64,000 nt of DNA from PRS1 sp965250265 (lineage in GTDB: Bacteria > Bacteroidota > Bacteroidia > Flavobacteriales > Flavobacteriaceae), in assembly GCA_965250265.1 (NCBI GenBank), contig CBDFNO010000013.1, positions 124,001 to 188,000 on the forward strand. The letters are read 5' to 3'. Positions 43,401 through 53,030 of this stretch are shown here, piece after piece. Positions within the stretch are counted from its first letter, which is position 1. Each line of letters starts with the position of its first letter. A model generated the notes under the pieces. The model had not been told where the DNA came from. It saw nothing but the letters and a program-made list of their open reading frames with translations, and searched no databases. A program made the translations under genes and the position numbers.

Positions 43401-46400
43401 ATGAAAAAAGTTCTGCCAATTTTAATGCTTATCCTTTTCGCTAATTTCTCACAAGCTCAAAAAAATGACTATCCAAGTCTTTGGAAACAAGTAGAACAAT
43501 TTGAAATTGATGGTTTACCAAAATCGGCTTTAAAAATTGTTGAAGACATTGCCATAAAAGCCAAAAATGACAAAAATACACAGCAGCAAATTAAAACATT
43601 ACTCTTTAAAAGTAAGTTTGCATTAACACTTGATGAAGACGCGCAACTCAATATTATAAACAATTTTAAAATTCAAATTTTAAAAAGCGAAGTACCAACG
43701 AAAAATATAATAGAAAATATGTTGGCTAATTTGTATTGGCAGTACTTTCAACAAAACCGCTACAAATTTTATAATCGAACTAAAACAGAAGCTAAAGTTG
43801 ACGTTGAAGATTTCAGAACTTGGGATTTACAAACACTTTTTGATGAAATTCATTTACATTATAAAAACTCGTTACAAAACGGATTAATACTACAGCAAAC
43901 AAAACTTGTAAATTATGACCAAATACTAACCTTACAAAATCAATCAAAATTATATAGACCAACTCTGTTTGATTTGTTGGCACATAATGCTTTAACTTTT
44001 TACAAAACCACTGAAAACAATATTACCAAACCTGCTTATAAATTTAAGATTGACAATCCACAGTTTTTAAGTGATGCTGAAACATTTTCTAAATTAAAAA
44101 TCGTATCAAAAGACACAAACTCTTTACAACTCAATGCATTAAAACTGTATCAAGATTTAGTGCAGTTTCATCTTAAAGACAAAGAACCTTTTGCACTTGC
44201 TGATGTTGACATTCAACGTTTATTGTACGTTAAACAGAACGCAACATTTAATGATAATGAAGCACTTTTAATTAAAGCTTTACAAACTCAAAGTGATAGA
44301 CTTTCGTTGCATCAGGTTTCAGGTTTATATGATTTTGAAATTGCTTCCATTTACTTTCAACAAGGAAATCAATATAATGCAACTAATAATGAAGAACCTC
44401 GTTGTAAGCTAAAAGATGCTTTTGAATTATGCGATGCAATTATCAAAAAAATTCCAAAAAGTAAAGCAGCACAAAAAGCAACTATTTTACAACAACAAAT
44501 TCTTCAAAAATCTTTACAGATTACTGCTGAAAGTTTTCTGCCAACACAGCAAAACGCACGTGTTTTAGTGAATTACAAAAATTTAGAAACCCTTTATTTT
44601 AAAGTTTATAAAATTTCGAGAGGTCAATTTACAAGGTTCAATAAAACCTACCGAAAAGAAGATCAACTCTCTTTTATAAAACATCTTGATATCACCACGC
44701 AATGGGAAAGTAATTTACGCAACGAACAGGATTACCAAACTCACAGCACAGAGTTGTTATTCCCAAAACTTGATAATGGAACTTACATCATTTTTGCTTC
44801 TCCTGATAACGATGGAAACGAAAGCACATTTGCATTTAGAACGATACAAATTACCAATATAGCATTGGTAGAACAAAATGATGAATCGCATCAAATTTAC
44901 CAGCTTATTAATAGAAATAACGGACAGCCTTTGGCAAATGCTAAAGTAAAATTATCCTATAAAAAAAGTTATAATGGTGAAACCAAAAACAAACAATTTG
45001 TAACAGATTCAAAAGGTGAATTCCGTATTAAAAAATTAAATAATTCAAGGTTTAGAGATGTGAAAATTGAAGCCATTTATGCTAATGAAAAAGCATTTTT
45101 TGGCAACTATTACATAAATCAAAATTATAATAATAAAGAAAAAGAAAAGAAATATACTGGGTTTCTATTTACAGACCGTAGTATTTACAGACCTGGACAA
45201 ACTGTTTATTTTAAAGGTATTGCTATGAAAACAGAAAATGGTAAATCTGAAGTTTTAGCAAATAAAAATATAATAGTCACGCTTCAAAATGTGAATAATG
45301 AAGAAGTTGAAAAGTTGACATTAATAACCAATGAATTTGGTTCTATTTCTGGCGAATTTATTCTACCAAACAATGGGTTAACTGGTAATTATACGATTTA
45401 TCTTGGTTTTGGAAATGCTAATTCTGGTCAAATTTCTTCTCATTACTTTTCAGTCGAAGAATATAAACGTCCAAAGTTTGAAGCTAAATTTAATCCAATT
45501 AAAGAAACATTTAAAATAAACGATTCTGTAACTATAATAGGAAATGCGTTGGCTTATGCAGGAAGTAATATTACTGATGCTAAAGTGATGTATCGTGTAC
45601 ATCGCAAAGTGCAATTTCCAAGTTGGTATTATTGGTATCGTCCATATTTTCATAGCGAACCACAAGAAATCACTTTTGGAGAGACGCTTACAAACGACAA
45701 AGGTGAATTCGAAATTATATTTAAAGCACTTCCTGATGAAAGCGTTGATAAAAACAATTTACCAATTTTTCATTACGAAATCTCTGCTGATGTTACTGAC
45801 CTTAATGGCGAAACACGAAGCGCAACCACAACTGTAAATGTTGGTTATCATACCTTATTGGCTAATCTTTCAATTGAAAGTACATTAGATAAAACTAAAA
45901 AGAATCATAAACTTTCAATAGATACAAAAAACTTAAATGGCGAATTTGTTCCTGCAAAAGGCAACATAAAAATCTATAAATTGAAAGCACCAAAATTTGT
46001 ATTGCGACAACGACCTTGGGCTGCTCCGGATTATCAGGAATTTTCAGAAACAGAATTTAAAACGCTATTTCCTCACGATGCTTTTTCAAACGAACATAAT
46101 AGCAACAACTGGAAAAAAGGAAAGATTGTTTTAGAAAAAACCTTTGATACTCAAACTTCAAAAGAATTAGCGCTTGGTAACCTTAAAAAATGGAAATCTG
46201 GACAATATATTATTCTATTAGAAAGCAAAGATAAGTTTGGGCAAGTTGTAAAAGACGAAGTCAAAACAATGGTGTTTAGTAATAATGACAAAACGCTTGC
46301 AGATAATCAATTATTTAGCATTGCAACAAACAAAATAAGTTATACTACAAAGGATATTGTGGAATTGTGTTTATCGTCATCAGCGAATAATATTACTGTA

Positions 46401-49400
46401 ACAATTAATGTTGAGAAAAATCGCGAAATAACAAATACCTATGTCGTTCAATTAAATAATGATAAGATTGAATTAAATATTCCGGTTACAAAAGAAGATC
46501 TGGGTGGTTTTGCTATTCATTATAGTTATGCAGCTTTTAACAGTTTTTCTGCTGGTACAAAAACCATAAGTGTGCCTTATCCAAAAATCGATTTAGGCAT
46601 CGAAACGCTCACTTTTAGAGATAAGTTACAACCAGGAACAGACGAAACTTGGAGTTTTAAAATTAAAGGACAAAAAGGCGATAAGGTTTCTGCGGAATTG
46701 TTAGCAAGTATGTACGATGCATCGTTAGATCAATTTAAACCTCACATCTGGAATTTTAACCCAATTAACAATCCTAATTATTATACATACAATCGTAGAT
46801 CTGGAAAAGGTTTTGGCACGCGTGGTTTTAGAATCCAACAACCACGTGTTAATGGTTTTAGTTATCCACATCAAGGTTACGACCAACTCAATTGGTTTGG
46901 GTTTAGTTTATTTAATACTTGGTTAAGACAACAATACTTAAATAGAATTAAGCTTAAAAAATCTACAACTTATGATAGCACATTAAGTGATGGAACTGTT
47001 GTTGGAACTATTGTGGACGATAATGGATTACCTCTTGTTGGTGTAAATGTAGTTGTAAAAGGTACAACAACAGGAACACAAACTGATTTTGATGGAAATT
47101 TTTCAATTAAAATTGAAAAAGGGAAAATATTGGTTTTCAGTTATATTGGCTTGATTACTTTTGAAATAATTGTTAGTGATAATAACAATTTCTCACTAAC
47201 AATGGAAGATGACAATTCCCAACTTGATGAAGTGGTTGTCACAGCTCAAGGAATAAAACGAGAAAAGAAAGCGTTAGGTTATGCAGTTTCTGCACCAATG
47301 GTTGAAAATGCAGAAATAGCAGATGTTACTCAAACACTTTCAGGAAAAGCATCAGGAGTACAAATAACTGCAGATAATAGTGAAAAAGAAAAAGTAAACT
47401 TCGACAACGTACAAATAAGAAAAAACCTCCAAGAAACAGCTTTTTTCTTTCCTAATTTAAAAACAGATGCAGAGGGCAATGTAAGTTTCAACTTTACAAC
47501 ACCTGAAGCTTTAACCAAATGGAAATTGCAATTATTAGCACATACCAAAACGTTGGAAAGTGCTGTAACGTCTTTAGAAACAGTGACGCAAAAAGAATTG
47601 ATGGTAATACCAAATGCACCACGTTTTTTACGCCAAGGTGACGAGATTACAATAAGCACAAAAATTGCAAATCTTACCGAAAACCAATTATCTGGACAAA
47701 CAAAATTAGTGTTAACAGATGCTATTTCAGGAAATGAAATTGATAGTGAATTAGGAAATTCAGAAAACACAAAACCATTTGGTGTTGATGCAAAAGGCAA
47801 CACACAAGTATCTTGGTCTTTAACAATTCCTGATGATGTACAAGCAGTACAATATAAAATTATTGCTAAAGCTGGTGATTTTAGCGATGGCGAACAAAAT
47901 GCACTTCCTGTGTTAACCAACAGAATGTTGGTTACAGAAACACTTCCTATGTGGATTAGAAGCAATGAAACAAGAACATTTACGCTTGATAAATTAAAAA
48001 CAAATACCTCAACAACGCTCAAGCATCATAAGTTAACACTGGAAATAACAAGCAATCCTGCTTGGTATGCAGTACAAGCCTTACCATATTTAATGGAATA
48101 TCCTTATGAATGCAACGAACAAACATTCTCGCGTTATTACGCAAACGCTTTGGCAAGTCATATTGCGAATTCAAATCCGAGAATTCAAGAGGTTTTCAAT
48201 CAATGGAAAAACACTGATGCTTTATTGAGTAATCTTGAAAAGAATCAGGAATTGAAATCTATTCTAATTCAAGAAACACCTTGGCTACGTGATGCACAAA
48301 GTGAAACCGAACAGAAAAAACGTATTGCTCTTTTATTCGACCTCAACAAAATGAATAACGAATTACAATCAACAATGCGAAAACTAAAACAGAACCAAAT
48401 GCATAATGGCGCTTGGTCTTGGTTTAATGGTGGACGAGAAAACCGTTATATCACTCAACATATTATTACTGGTTTTGGACACTTAAATAAACTAAATGTC
48501 ATTCAGAATAGCAATGAAGAATCTATGATTAAAAAAGCCATCAGCTATCTCGATGCAGAATTTGTAAAAGAATACAAAGATATACGTAAATATAATAAAG
48601 ATGTAGATTTAAGTAAAGACCATTTAAGCTACACACAATTGCATTATTTGTATATGCGAAGCTTTTACCAAGACATCAAAAAATCAAATCAAGTAAAAGA
48701 AATTACAGACTATTATCATACACAAATCAAAAAATATTGGTTATCTCGTTCGTTATATGCAAAAGGATTAATGGCTTTAGTAGTAGATAGAATGGATGAT
48801 AATTCAACTTCAAATAAAATTTTAAAATCCTTAAAAGAGAATAGTATTACCAATGAAGAATTAGGAATGTATTGGAAAGCAAATACCAACTCTTGGCATT
48901 GGTATCAAGCTCCAATTGAAACACAAGCCTTAATGATTGAAGTGTTTTCTGAAATTCAAAATGATACTGAAACTATCGACGACCTCAAGATATGGTTACT
49001 CAAAAACAAGCAAACAAACCGTTGGAAAACCACTAAAGCAACAACCGAAGCTGTCTATGCATTATTATTGCAAGGAAACAATTGGTTAAGTGTTACCGAA
49101 ATGGTTAATGTTGTTATTGGAGGGCAACAAATATCTCCTTCAAAACTTGAAAATGTAAAAATTGAAGCAGGAACAGGTTACTATAAAACGTCTTGGAATA
49201 CTCAAGAAATCAAACATGAAATGGCTGAAGTGAAATTGACAAAGAAAGGAAATGGCATTGCTTGGGGAAGCTTGTATTGGCAATATTTTGAAGATTTAGA
49301 CAAGATAACTTCGGCAGAAACTCCGCTTAAATTGGAGAAAAAACTCTTCCTAAAAACTAATACAGATAAAGGCGAAGAAATTTCAGAAATCACTTCAGAA

Positions 49401-49748
49401 GCCAAATTAAAAGTTGGTGATTTAGTGAGAGTAAGAATAGAATTACGAAGCGATAGAAATATGGAATTTATTCATATGAAAGATATGCGAGCTTCAGGAT
49501 TAGAACCAATAAATGTAATCTCAAAGTACAAATGGCAAGATGGTTTGGGCTATTATGAAAGCACCAAAGATGCTTCAACCAATTTCTTTTTTGATTATTT
49601 ACCAAAAGGCATTTATGTATTTGAATATGATTTACGTGTCAATAATGCAGGAAATATGAGTAATGGGATTACAATCATACAAAGTATGTATGCCCCAGAA
49701 TTTAGTAGCCATAATGAAGGTGTAAGAATTTCTGTAGATAGCAAATAA
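43401..49748 (+). CDS. Alpha-2-macroglobulin-family protein with thioester and an inserted SusC-like segment
   Basis: 2115 aa. The signal peptide (MKKVLPILMLILFANFSQAQ) lacks a lipobox, so the protein is probably periplasmic or secreted. An MG2 domain lies at about 590-690 (FTDRSIYRPGQTVYFKG). Bait-region-type domains follow, and the A2M domain starts near residue 1335 (IRKNLQETAFFFPNLKTD). The thioester motif CNEQ is at residues 1571-1574 (PYECNEQTFSR), so covalent trapping of attacking proteases is possible. Residues about 1202-1323 are SusC-like (see separate entry). Unlike the enterobacterial A2M, no penicillin-binding protein PbpC gene is adjacent. It is divergent from mpl. Confidence 0.92.
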   Translation: MKKVLPILMLILFANFSQAQKNDYPSLWKQVEQFEIDGLPKSALKIVEDIAIKAKNDKNTQQQIKTLLFKSKFALTLDEDAQLNIINNFKIQILKSEVPTKNIIENMLANLYWQYFQQNRYKFYNRTKTEAKVDVEDFRTWDLQTLFDEIHLHYKNSLQNGLILQQTKLVNYDQILTLQNQSKLYRPTLFDLLAHNALTFYKTTENNITKPAYKFKIDNPQFLSDAETFSKLKIVSKDTNSLQLNALKLYQDLVQFHLKDKEPFALADVDIQRLLYVKQNATFNDNEALLIKALQTQSDRLSLHQVSGLYDFEIASIYFQQGNQYNATNNEEPRCKLKDAFELCDAIIKKIPKSKAAQKATILQQQILQKSLQITAESFLPTQQNARVLVNYKNLETLYFKVYKISRGQFTRFNKTYRKEDQLSFIKHLDITTQWESNLRNEQDYQTHSTELLFPKLDNGTYIIFASPDNDGNESTFAFRTIQITNIALVEQNDESHQIYQLINRNNGQPLANAKVKLSYKKSYNGETKNKQFVTDSKGEFRIKKLNNSRFRDVKIEAIYANEKAFFGNYYINQNYNNKEKEKKYTGFLFTDRSIYRPGQTVYFKGIAMKTENGKSEVLANKNIIVTLQNVNNEEVEKLTLITNEFGSISGEFILPNNGLTGNYTIYLGFGNANSGQISSHYFSVEEYKRPKFEAKFNPIKETFKINDSVTIIGNALAYAGSNITDAKVMYRVHRKVQFPSWYYWYRPYFHSEPQEITFGETLTNDKGEFEIIFKALPDESVDKNNLPIFHYEISADVTDLNGETRSATTTVNVGYHTLLANLSIESTLDKTKKNHKLSIDTKNLNGEFVPAKGNIKIYKLKAPKFVLRQRPWAAPDYQEFSETEFKTLFPHDAFSNEHNSNNWKKGKIVLEKTFDTQTSKELALGNLKKWKSGQYIILLESKDKFGQVVKDEVKTMVFSNNDKTLADNQLFSIATNKISYTTKDIVELCLSSSANNITVTINVEKNREITNTYVVQLNNDKIELNIPVTKEDLGGFAIHYSYAAFNSFSAGTKTISVPYPKIDLGIETLTFRDKLQPGTDETWSFKIKGQKGDKVSAELLASMYDASLDQFKPHIWNFNPINNPNYYTYNRRSGKGFGTRGFRIQQPRVNGFSYPHQGYDQLNWFGFSLFNTWLRQQYLNRIKLKKSTTYDSTLSDGTVVGTIVDDNGLPLVGVNVVVKGTTTGTQTDFDGNFSIKIEKGKILVFSYIGLITFEIIVSDNNNFSLTMEDDNSQLDEVVVTAQGIKREKKALGYAVSAPMVENAEIADVTQTLSGKASGVQITADNSEKEKVNFDNVQIRKNLQETAFFFPNLKTDAEGNVSFNFTTPEALTKWKLQLLAHTKTLESAVTSLETVTQKELMVIPNAPRFLRQGDEITISTKIANLTENQLSGQTKLVLTDAISGNEIDSELGNSENTKPFGVDAKGNTQVSWSLTIPDDVQAVQYKIIAKAGDFSDGEQNALPVLTNRMLVTETLPMWIRSNETRTFTLDKLKTNTSTTLKHHKLTLEITSNPAWYAVQALPYLMEYPYECNEQTFSRYYANALASHIANSNPRIQEVFNQWKNTDALLSNLEKNQELKSILIQETPWLRDAQSETEQKKRIALLFDLNKMNNELQSTMRKLKQNQMHNGAWSWFNGGRENRYITQHIITGFGHLNKLNVIQNSNEESMIKKAISYLDAEFVKEYKDIRKYNKDVDLSKDHLSYTQLHYLYMRSFYQDIKKSNQVKEITDYYHTQIKKYWLSRSLYAKGLMALVVDRMDDNSTSNKILKSLKENSITNEELGMYWKANTNSWHWYQAPIETQALMIEVFSEIQNDTETIDDLKIWLLKNKQTNRWKTTKATTEAVYALLLQGNNWLSVTEMVNVVIGGQQISPSKLENVKIEAGTGYYKTSWNTQEIKHEMAEVKLTKKGNGIAWGSLYWQYFEDLDKITSAETPLKLEKKLFLKTNTDKGEEISEITSEAKLKVGDLVRVRIELRSDRNMEFIHMKDMRASGLEPINVISKYKWQDGLGYYESTKDASTNFFFDYLPKGIYVFEYDLRVNNAGNMSNGITIIQSMYAPEFSSHNEGVRISVDSK
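47004..47369 (+). other. SusC N-terminal-like module embedded in the alpha-2-macroglobulin
   Basis: Residues about 1202-1323 of the A2M protein align end to end with residues 29-153 of the SusC at 18015-21278 (122 against 125 residues). They include the carboxypeptidase-regulatory-like domain, the TonB-box-like DEVVVTAQG, the RE-K-K-A-L-G-Y-A-V-S segment and the plug-start LSGKASGVQIT. KGTTTGTQTDFDGN and VTAQGIKREKKALGYAVS are identical in both. In the second, 11 of 18 codons differ synonymously. The reading frame passes through both junctions without interruption. The module sits between the bait region and the A2M domain. Confidence 0.9.
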
Positions 49749-49802
49749 ATAGGTTAATTTTATATTTCATATCTTTAATTTCTAACTAATAAATAAACAA
49801 TT

Positions 49803-50174
49803 ATGAATTCAAAAGTTTTAATGGTTATCAGGATTATTTTTGCATTAGCGTTATTATTTTTTGGCGCTAATAAATTATTTCATTTTATGGATCCACCACC
49901 ACCACCAGATGAAGCCATGGGTTATTGGACAGCACTTACCGTTACTAAAACAATGACAGTTGTTGCTATCGTAGAGATTGCAGCAGGATTAGCATTGCTT
50001 TTAAACAAATATGCAGCGCTTATGATGGTTATTTTAATGAGTGTTTCTGTTAACGCTATATTATACCATCTTGCTTTAGACTCTGCAAGTATTGGTATGG
50101 CAGTTGGGTTATTAGTCCTTAATGTAGTAATGCTCTATAATTATAAAGACAATTATAAAGGCTTGCTATCTTAA
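49803..50174 (+). CDS. DoxX-like four-helix membrane protein
   Basis: 123 aa with four membrane helices (VIRIIFALALLFFGANKLF, VVAIVEIAAGLALLLN, ALMMVILMSVSVNAILYHL, MAVGLLVLNVVMLYN in order). The proline run PPPPPDE after helix 1 is striking. DoxX-like proteins are linked to quinone or redox metabolism in some bacteria, but the role of this one is unknown. It stands alone and ends at a bidirectional terminator. Confidence 0.85.
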   Translation: MNSKVLMVIRIIFALALLFFGANKLFHFMDPPPPPDEAMGYWTALTVTKTMTVVAIVEIAAGLALLLNKYAALMMVILMSVSVNAILYHLALDSASIGMAVGLLVLNVVMLYNYKDNYKGLLS

Positions 50175-50187
50175 TAATTTTATAAAT

Positions 50188-50212
50188 AAAAAGAGGCTTA
50201 AAGCCTCTTTTT
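50188..50212. terminator. Bidirectional intrinsic terminator
   Basis: AAAAAGAGGCT (50188-50198) pairs perfectly with AGCCTCTTTTT (50202-50212) around a 3-nt loop. It lies between the convergent DoxX-like and DUF4136 genes and has A-tract and T-tract on both sides, so it can stop transcription from either strand. Confidence 0.9.
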
Positions 50213-50219
50213 ATTTTAT

Positions 50220-50741
50220 TTATTGTTGTGGAGGATATTGCAACAGTACTTTTTCTGCAATAGCCCTTAATGCAGCTTCCCGTTTATCTGGTAAAGCATT
50301 TGGGTTATAACTACTTTCGCTAACGGCTTGCCAAAACAATCCTTTTCCGTTTTCATCTATAAAATCAATAATTATTTGCCTGTAAATTTTAGATTGCCCA
50401 ATAGGTATTCCTACAGAAAGCCCGCCTCCAACATTTCGTCCTCCGCCTCCAAGGCCTAGTCCAACTGTATTTCGCTGGTTGTTTTGGTATTCACTACTTT
50501 GAATATTTATAAAAAAATCTGGAGTTTCAGAAAGTGACAAACCTTTCACCTGCAATTTACTATCTATAGCAGCTATTAATCGCTTTGTATCTAATTCATT
50601 CATACCTGTTTCCAGATCGGAATAATAATTATAGGTTCTGTATTTAGTAAAGTCTGTAGTTTTTTTGTAATCAAAATTAACTTTAACAGAAGCACAAGAA
50701 GCAACTAATAAGACGAGTATAAAAATTTTAATAGGTTTCAT
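50220..50741 (-). CDS. DUF4136 lipoprotein
   Basis: 173 aa from the ATG at 50741; the frame reaches a TTG two codons earlier. Lipobox LLVASCAS. The domain pattern SVKVNFDYKKTTDFTKYRTYNY ... YRQIIIDFIDENGKGLFWQAVSE ... LRAIAEKVLLQYPP is typical of DUF4136 lipoproteins, which are common in Bacteroidota and of unknown function. It has a glycine-rich loop (VGLGLGGGGRNVGGG). It lies after obgE on the same strand, but with 65 nt between them. Confidence 0.85.
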   Translation of the reverse strand: MKPIKIFILVLLVASCASVKVNFDYKKTTDFTKYRTYNYYSDLETGMNELDTKRLIAAIDSKLQVKGLSLSETPDFFINIQSSEYQNNQRNTVGLGLGGGGRNVGGGLSVGIPIGQSKIYRQIIIDFIDENGKGLFWQAVSESSYNPNALPDKREAALRAIAEKVLLQYPPQQ

Positions 50742-50806
50742 AGCCAATAATTTTTTATAAAGTTAATCAAAAATTATTCCATGAATCCTAAAGTAAATGA
50801 AGAAGA

Positions 50807-51805
50807 CTAATCATTTAACATTTGCCACAATTTATCCTTAAGCTCGACAATACCATGATTTGCGATAGAAGAAATGAATAAATAATCAATTGGAAGATTG
50901 TTATCCAGTTCTATTTTAAGTTCAGCCTTAAGTTCATCGTCTAACATATCGCATTTTGAAATCGCAATCAATCTGTCTTTATCTAACATCTCTGGATTGT
51001 ATCGACGTAACTCGTCAAGTAATATATCATATTGTTTTTTAATATCGTCAGCATCTGCTGGGATTAAAAATAATAAGGTTGAATTACGCTCAATATGTCG
51101 TAAAAAATAGTGGCCAAGACCTTTACCTTCGGCAGCTCCTTCTATAATTCCAGGAATATCTGCCATTACAAAGGTTTGAAAATCGCGATATTCTACAATA
51201 CCCAAATTAGGTTTTAAAGTGGTAAACTCGTAATCGGCTATTTTTGGTTTTGCAGCAGTTATTACTGATAGCAGTGTTGATTTTCCCGCATTAGGAAATC
51301 CAACCAAACCAACATCTGCCAACACTTTAAGTTCTAATGTAATGCGTTTTTCTTGATGCGGAATTCCTGGTTGTGCATAACGTGGTGTTTGATTAGTAGA
51401 GCTTTTAAAATGCCAATTACCACGACCTCCCATTCCACCTTCGCAAACTATTCTTTCTTCGAGCTCTTCAGTTATTTCAAAAATAATGTCGTTAGTTTCT
51501 GTATCTCTAATTACAGTTCCTAAAGGCACATCGATATATACGTCTATTCCATCTGCTCCTGAACTTCTTCCTTTACTACCATGCCCTCCATGCTCTGCTT
51601 TAATGTGACGTTTAAATTTAAGATGTAATAGTGTCCAAAGGTTCTTTTTCCCTCTTAGGATTACATGACCGCCACGACCTCCATCTCCTCCATCTGGCCC
51701 TCCTTTTGTAATATATTTTTCGCGATGTAAATGTACCGAGCCCTTACCTCCATTTCCAGAAGTAGCTACTATTTTTACATAATCTACAAAATTACCTTCG
51801 GTCAT
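50807..51805 (-). CDS. obgE: Obg-family GTPase
   Basis: 332 aa from the ATG at 51805 (MTEGNFVDYVKI); an upstream in-frame extension of 8 codons is unlikely to be used because the Obg fold starts at NFVDYV. The glycine-rich Obg domain (SGNGGKGSVHLHREKY, GGPDGGDGGRGGHVIL) is followed by the G domain with GFPNAGKSTLLS (G1), DIPGIIEGA (G3) and SKCDMLD (G4). Obg GTPases act in late 50S assembly and stress control. There is no C-terminal OCT domain. It is next to hpt-adk. Confidence 0.95.
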   Translation of the reverse strand: MTEGNFVDYVKIVATSGNGGKGSVHLHREKYITKGGPDGGDGGRGGHVILRGKKNLWTLLHLKFKRHIKAEHGGHGSKGRSSGADGIDVYIDVPLGTVIRDTETNDIIFEITEELEERIVCEGGMGGRGNWHFKSSTNQTPRYAQPGIPHQEKRITLELKVLADVGLVGFPNAGKSTLLSVITAAKPKIADYEFTTLKPNLGIVEYRDFQTFVMADIPGIIEGAAEGKGLGHYFLRHIERNSTLLFLIPADADDIKKQYDILLDELRRYNPEMLDKDRLIAISKCDMLDDELKAELKIELDNNLPIDYLFISSIANHGIVELKDKLWQMLND

Positions 51806-51864
51806 AATTGTTAATTGTTCCCAAGGCATTGGGACTCTTTTTCGTTTGTTGTTTTATGATGATG

Positions 51865-51890
51865 AGATTATTCGCTACGCTCAGAATGAC
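51865..51890. repeat. Copy of a short interspersed repeat (GATTATTCGCTACGCTCAGA type)
   Basis: The stretch 51865-51890 between hpt-adk and obgE reads on the minus strand as GTCATTCTGAGCGTAGCGAA and onward. From memory this motif recurs between genes in many bacterial genomes. It holds a TGAGCGTAGCGA core with near-palindromic ends. Only one copy is present in this window. Confidence 0.55.
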
Positions 51891-51898
51891 AACAAATT

Positions 51899-53008
51899 TT
51901 ATAATGAATCTATAACTTTACTTAATCGCTCAGTGATCTCTTGGACACTTCCAACTCCATCAACTCCAAAATATTTGCTTTGTGTTGTATAGTACTCTTT
52001 AAGTATTGCTGTTTTCTTGTAGTATTCTTTTATTCTGTTTCGAATCACAGATTCATTCGCGTCGTCCGGCCTTCCGCTTGTTTCTCCCCTTTTAAGTAAT
52101 CGTTGTACCAACACTTCGTCATCAACTTCTAAAGCAATCATAGCATTGATATGAGAATCTTTACTTTCCATTAGTCTTTCTAAAGCTTCAGCTTGAGCAT
52201 TAGTACGCGGAAATCCATCAAAAATAAAACCTTTAGCATCAGCATTTTTATCAACTTCTGTATTAAGCATCTTAATTGTAATTTCGTCAGGAACTAAATC
52301 ACCTTTATCCATATATGATTTGGCTAAGACACCTAGAGCGGTTTCATTTTTTATATTAAAACGAAAAACGTCGCCTGTAGAGATATGTACTAAATTATAT
52401 CTTTCTTTCAAAAATTCTGCCTGTGTCCCTTTACCAGCACCTGGAGGTCCAAACAACACTAAATTTGTTGTATGTTGAGTAGTATTTATTTGATAAACTT
52501 CTGGAATGTCTCTCCCCAATCCATCATAATCCAAACCAAAACCAACTATAAACTTATTAGGGATTTTAATACCTATATAATGAATTTTAAAATCTTTTTT
52601 ATAAGCTTCTGGCTTATAAAAAAGAGTGGCTATTTTAAGCTCTTTGACGCCTTCATTTTTAAATATTCTATGAATTTCGAAAAGCGTATTTCCTGTATCT
52701 ATAATATCTTCTAGAATTACCACTGTTCTTCCAGACAAATCTTGGGTAAGACCAATTAATCGTTGAATATCTTCGGTAGATTTAACCCCTTCGTAAGATG
52801 CTAATTTTATAAATGTGACTTCACATGGTTTAGGATACTTCTTTACAAAATCGCTTACTACCATAAAAGACCCATTCAAAATACCTATAAATACTGGTAT
52901 TTCATCTCCTAGATCATTAGAAATTTCGTTTGCAAGTTTAGAAATAGCAGCATCTATTTCCGTAGCAGAAATAAATGGTTTAAAATATTTATCATGAAGT
53001 TTAATCAT
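51899..53008 (-). CDS. adk: Fused hypoxanthine phosphoribosyltransferase - adenylate kinase
   Basis: 369 aa. Residues 1-175 form a purine phosphoribosyltransferase with the PRPP loop VVILEDIIDTGNT at 96-108. Residues about 182-369 form adenylate kinase with the P-loop GPPGAGKGT at 187-195, the NMP-binding region (STGDVFR) and a short lid (RGETSGRPDD) without zinc cysteines. The first half converts hypoxanthine/guanine plus PRPP to nucleotides and the second interconverts AMP, ADP and ATP. The fusion is known in Flavobacteriia. It is divergent from purK, so salvage and de novo purine genes share one regulatory region. Confidence 0.95.
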   Translation of the reverse strand: MIKLHDKYFKPFISATEIDAAISKLANEISNDLGDEIPVFIGILNGSFMVVSDFVKKYPKPCEVTFIKLASYEGVKSTEDIQRLIGLTQDLSGRTVVILEDIIDTGNTLFEIHRIFKNEGVKELKIATLFYKPEAYKKDFKIHYIGIKIPNKFIVGFGLDYDGLGRDIPEVYQINTTQHTTNLVLFGPPGAGKGTQAEFLKERYNLVHISTGDVFRFNIKNETALGVLAKSYMDKGDLVPDEITIKMLNTEVDKNADAKGFIFDGFPRTNAQAEALERLMESKDSHINAMIALEVDDEVLVQRLLKRGETSGRPDDANESVIRNRIKEYYKKTAILKEYYTTQSKYFGVDGVGSVQEITERLSKVIDSL

Positions 53009-53030
53009 GTTGTTCTTTTTTAGAAAGATG

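Noticed and set aside
47004..47369. The SusC-like segment in A2M as an assembly chimera or recent gene conversion
   Set aside because: Both junctions keep the reading frame and the two copies differ at many synonymous sites, so neither a misassembly nor a recent conversion fits.
47330..48022. A 230-codon open frame on the minus strand inside the alpha-2-macroglobulin gene
   Set aside because: It is an antisense shadow of a well-supported coding frame, has low-complexity Ser/Val/Leu composition and shows no recognisable domain or start context.
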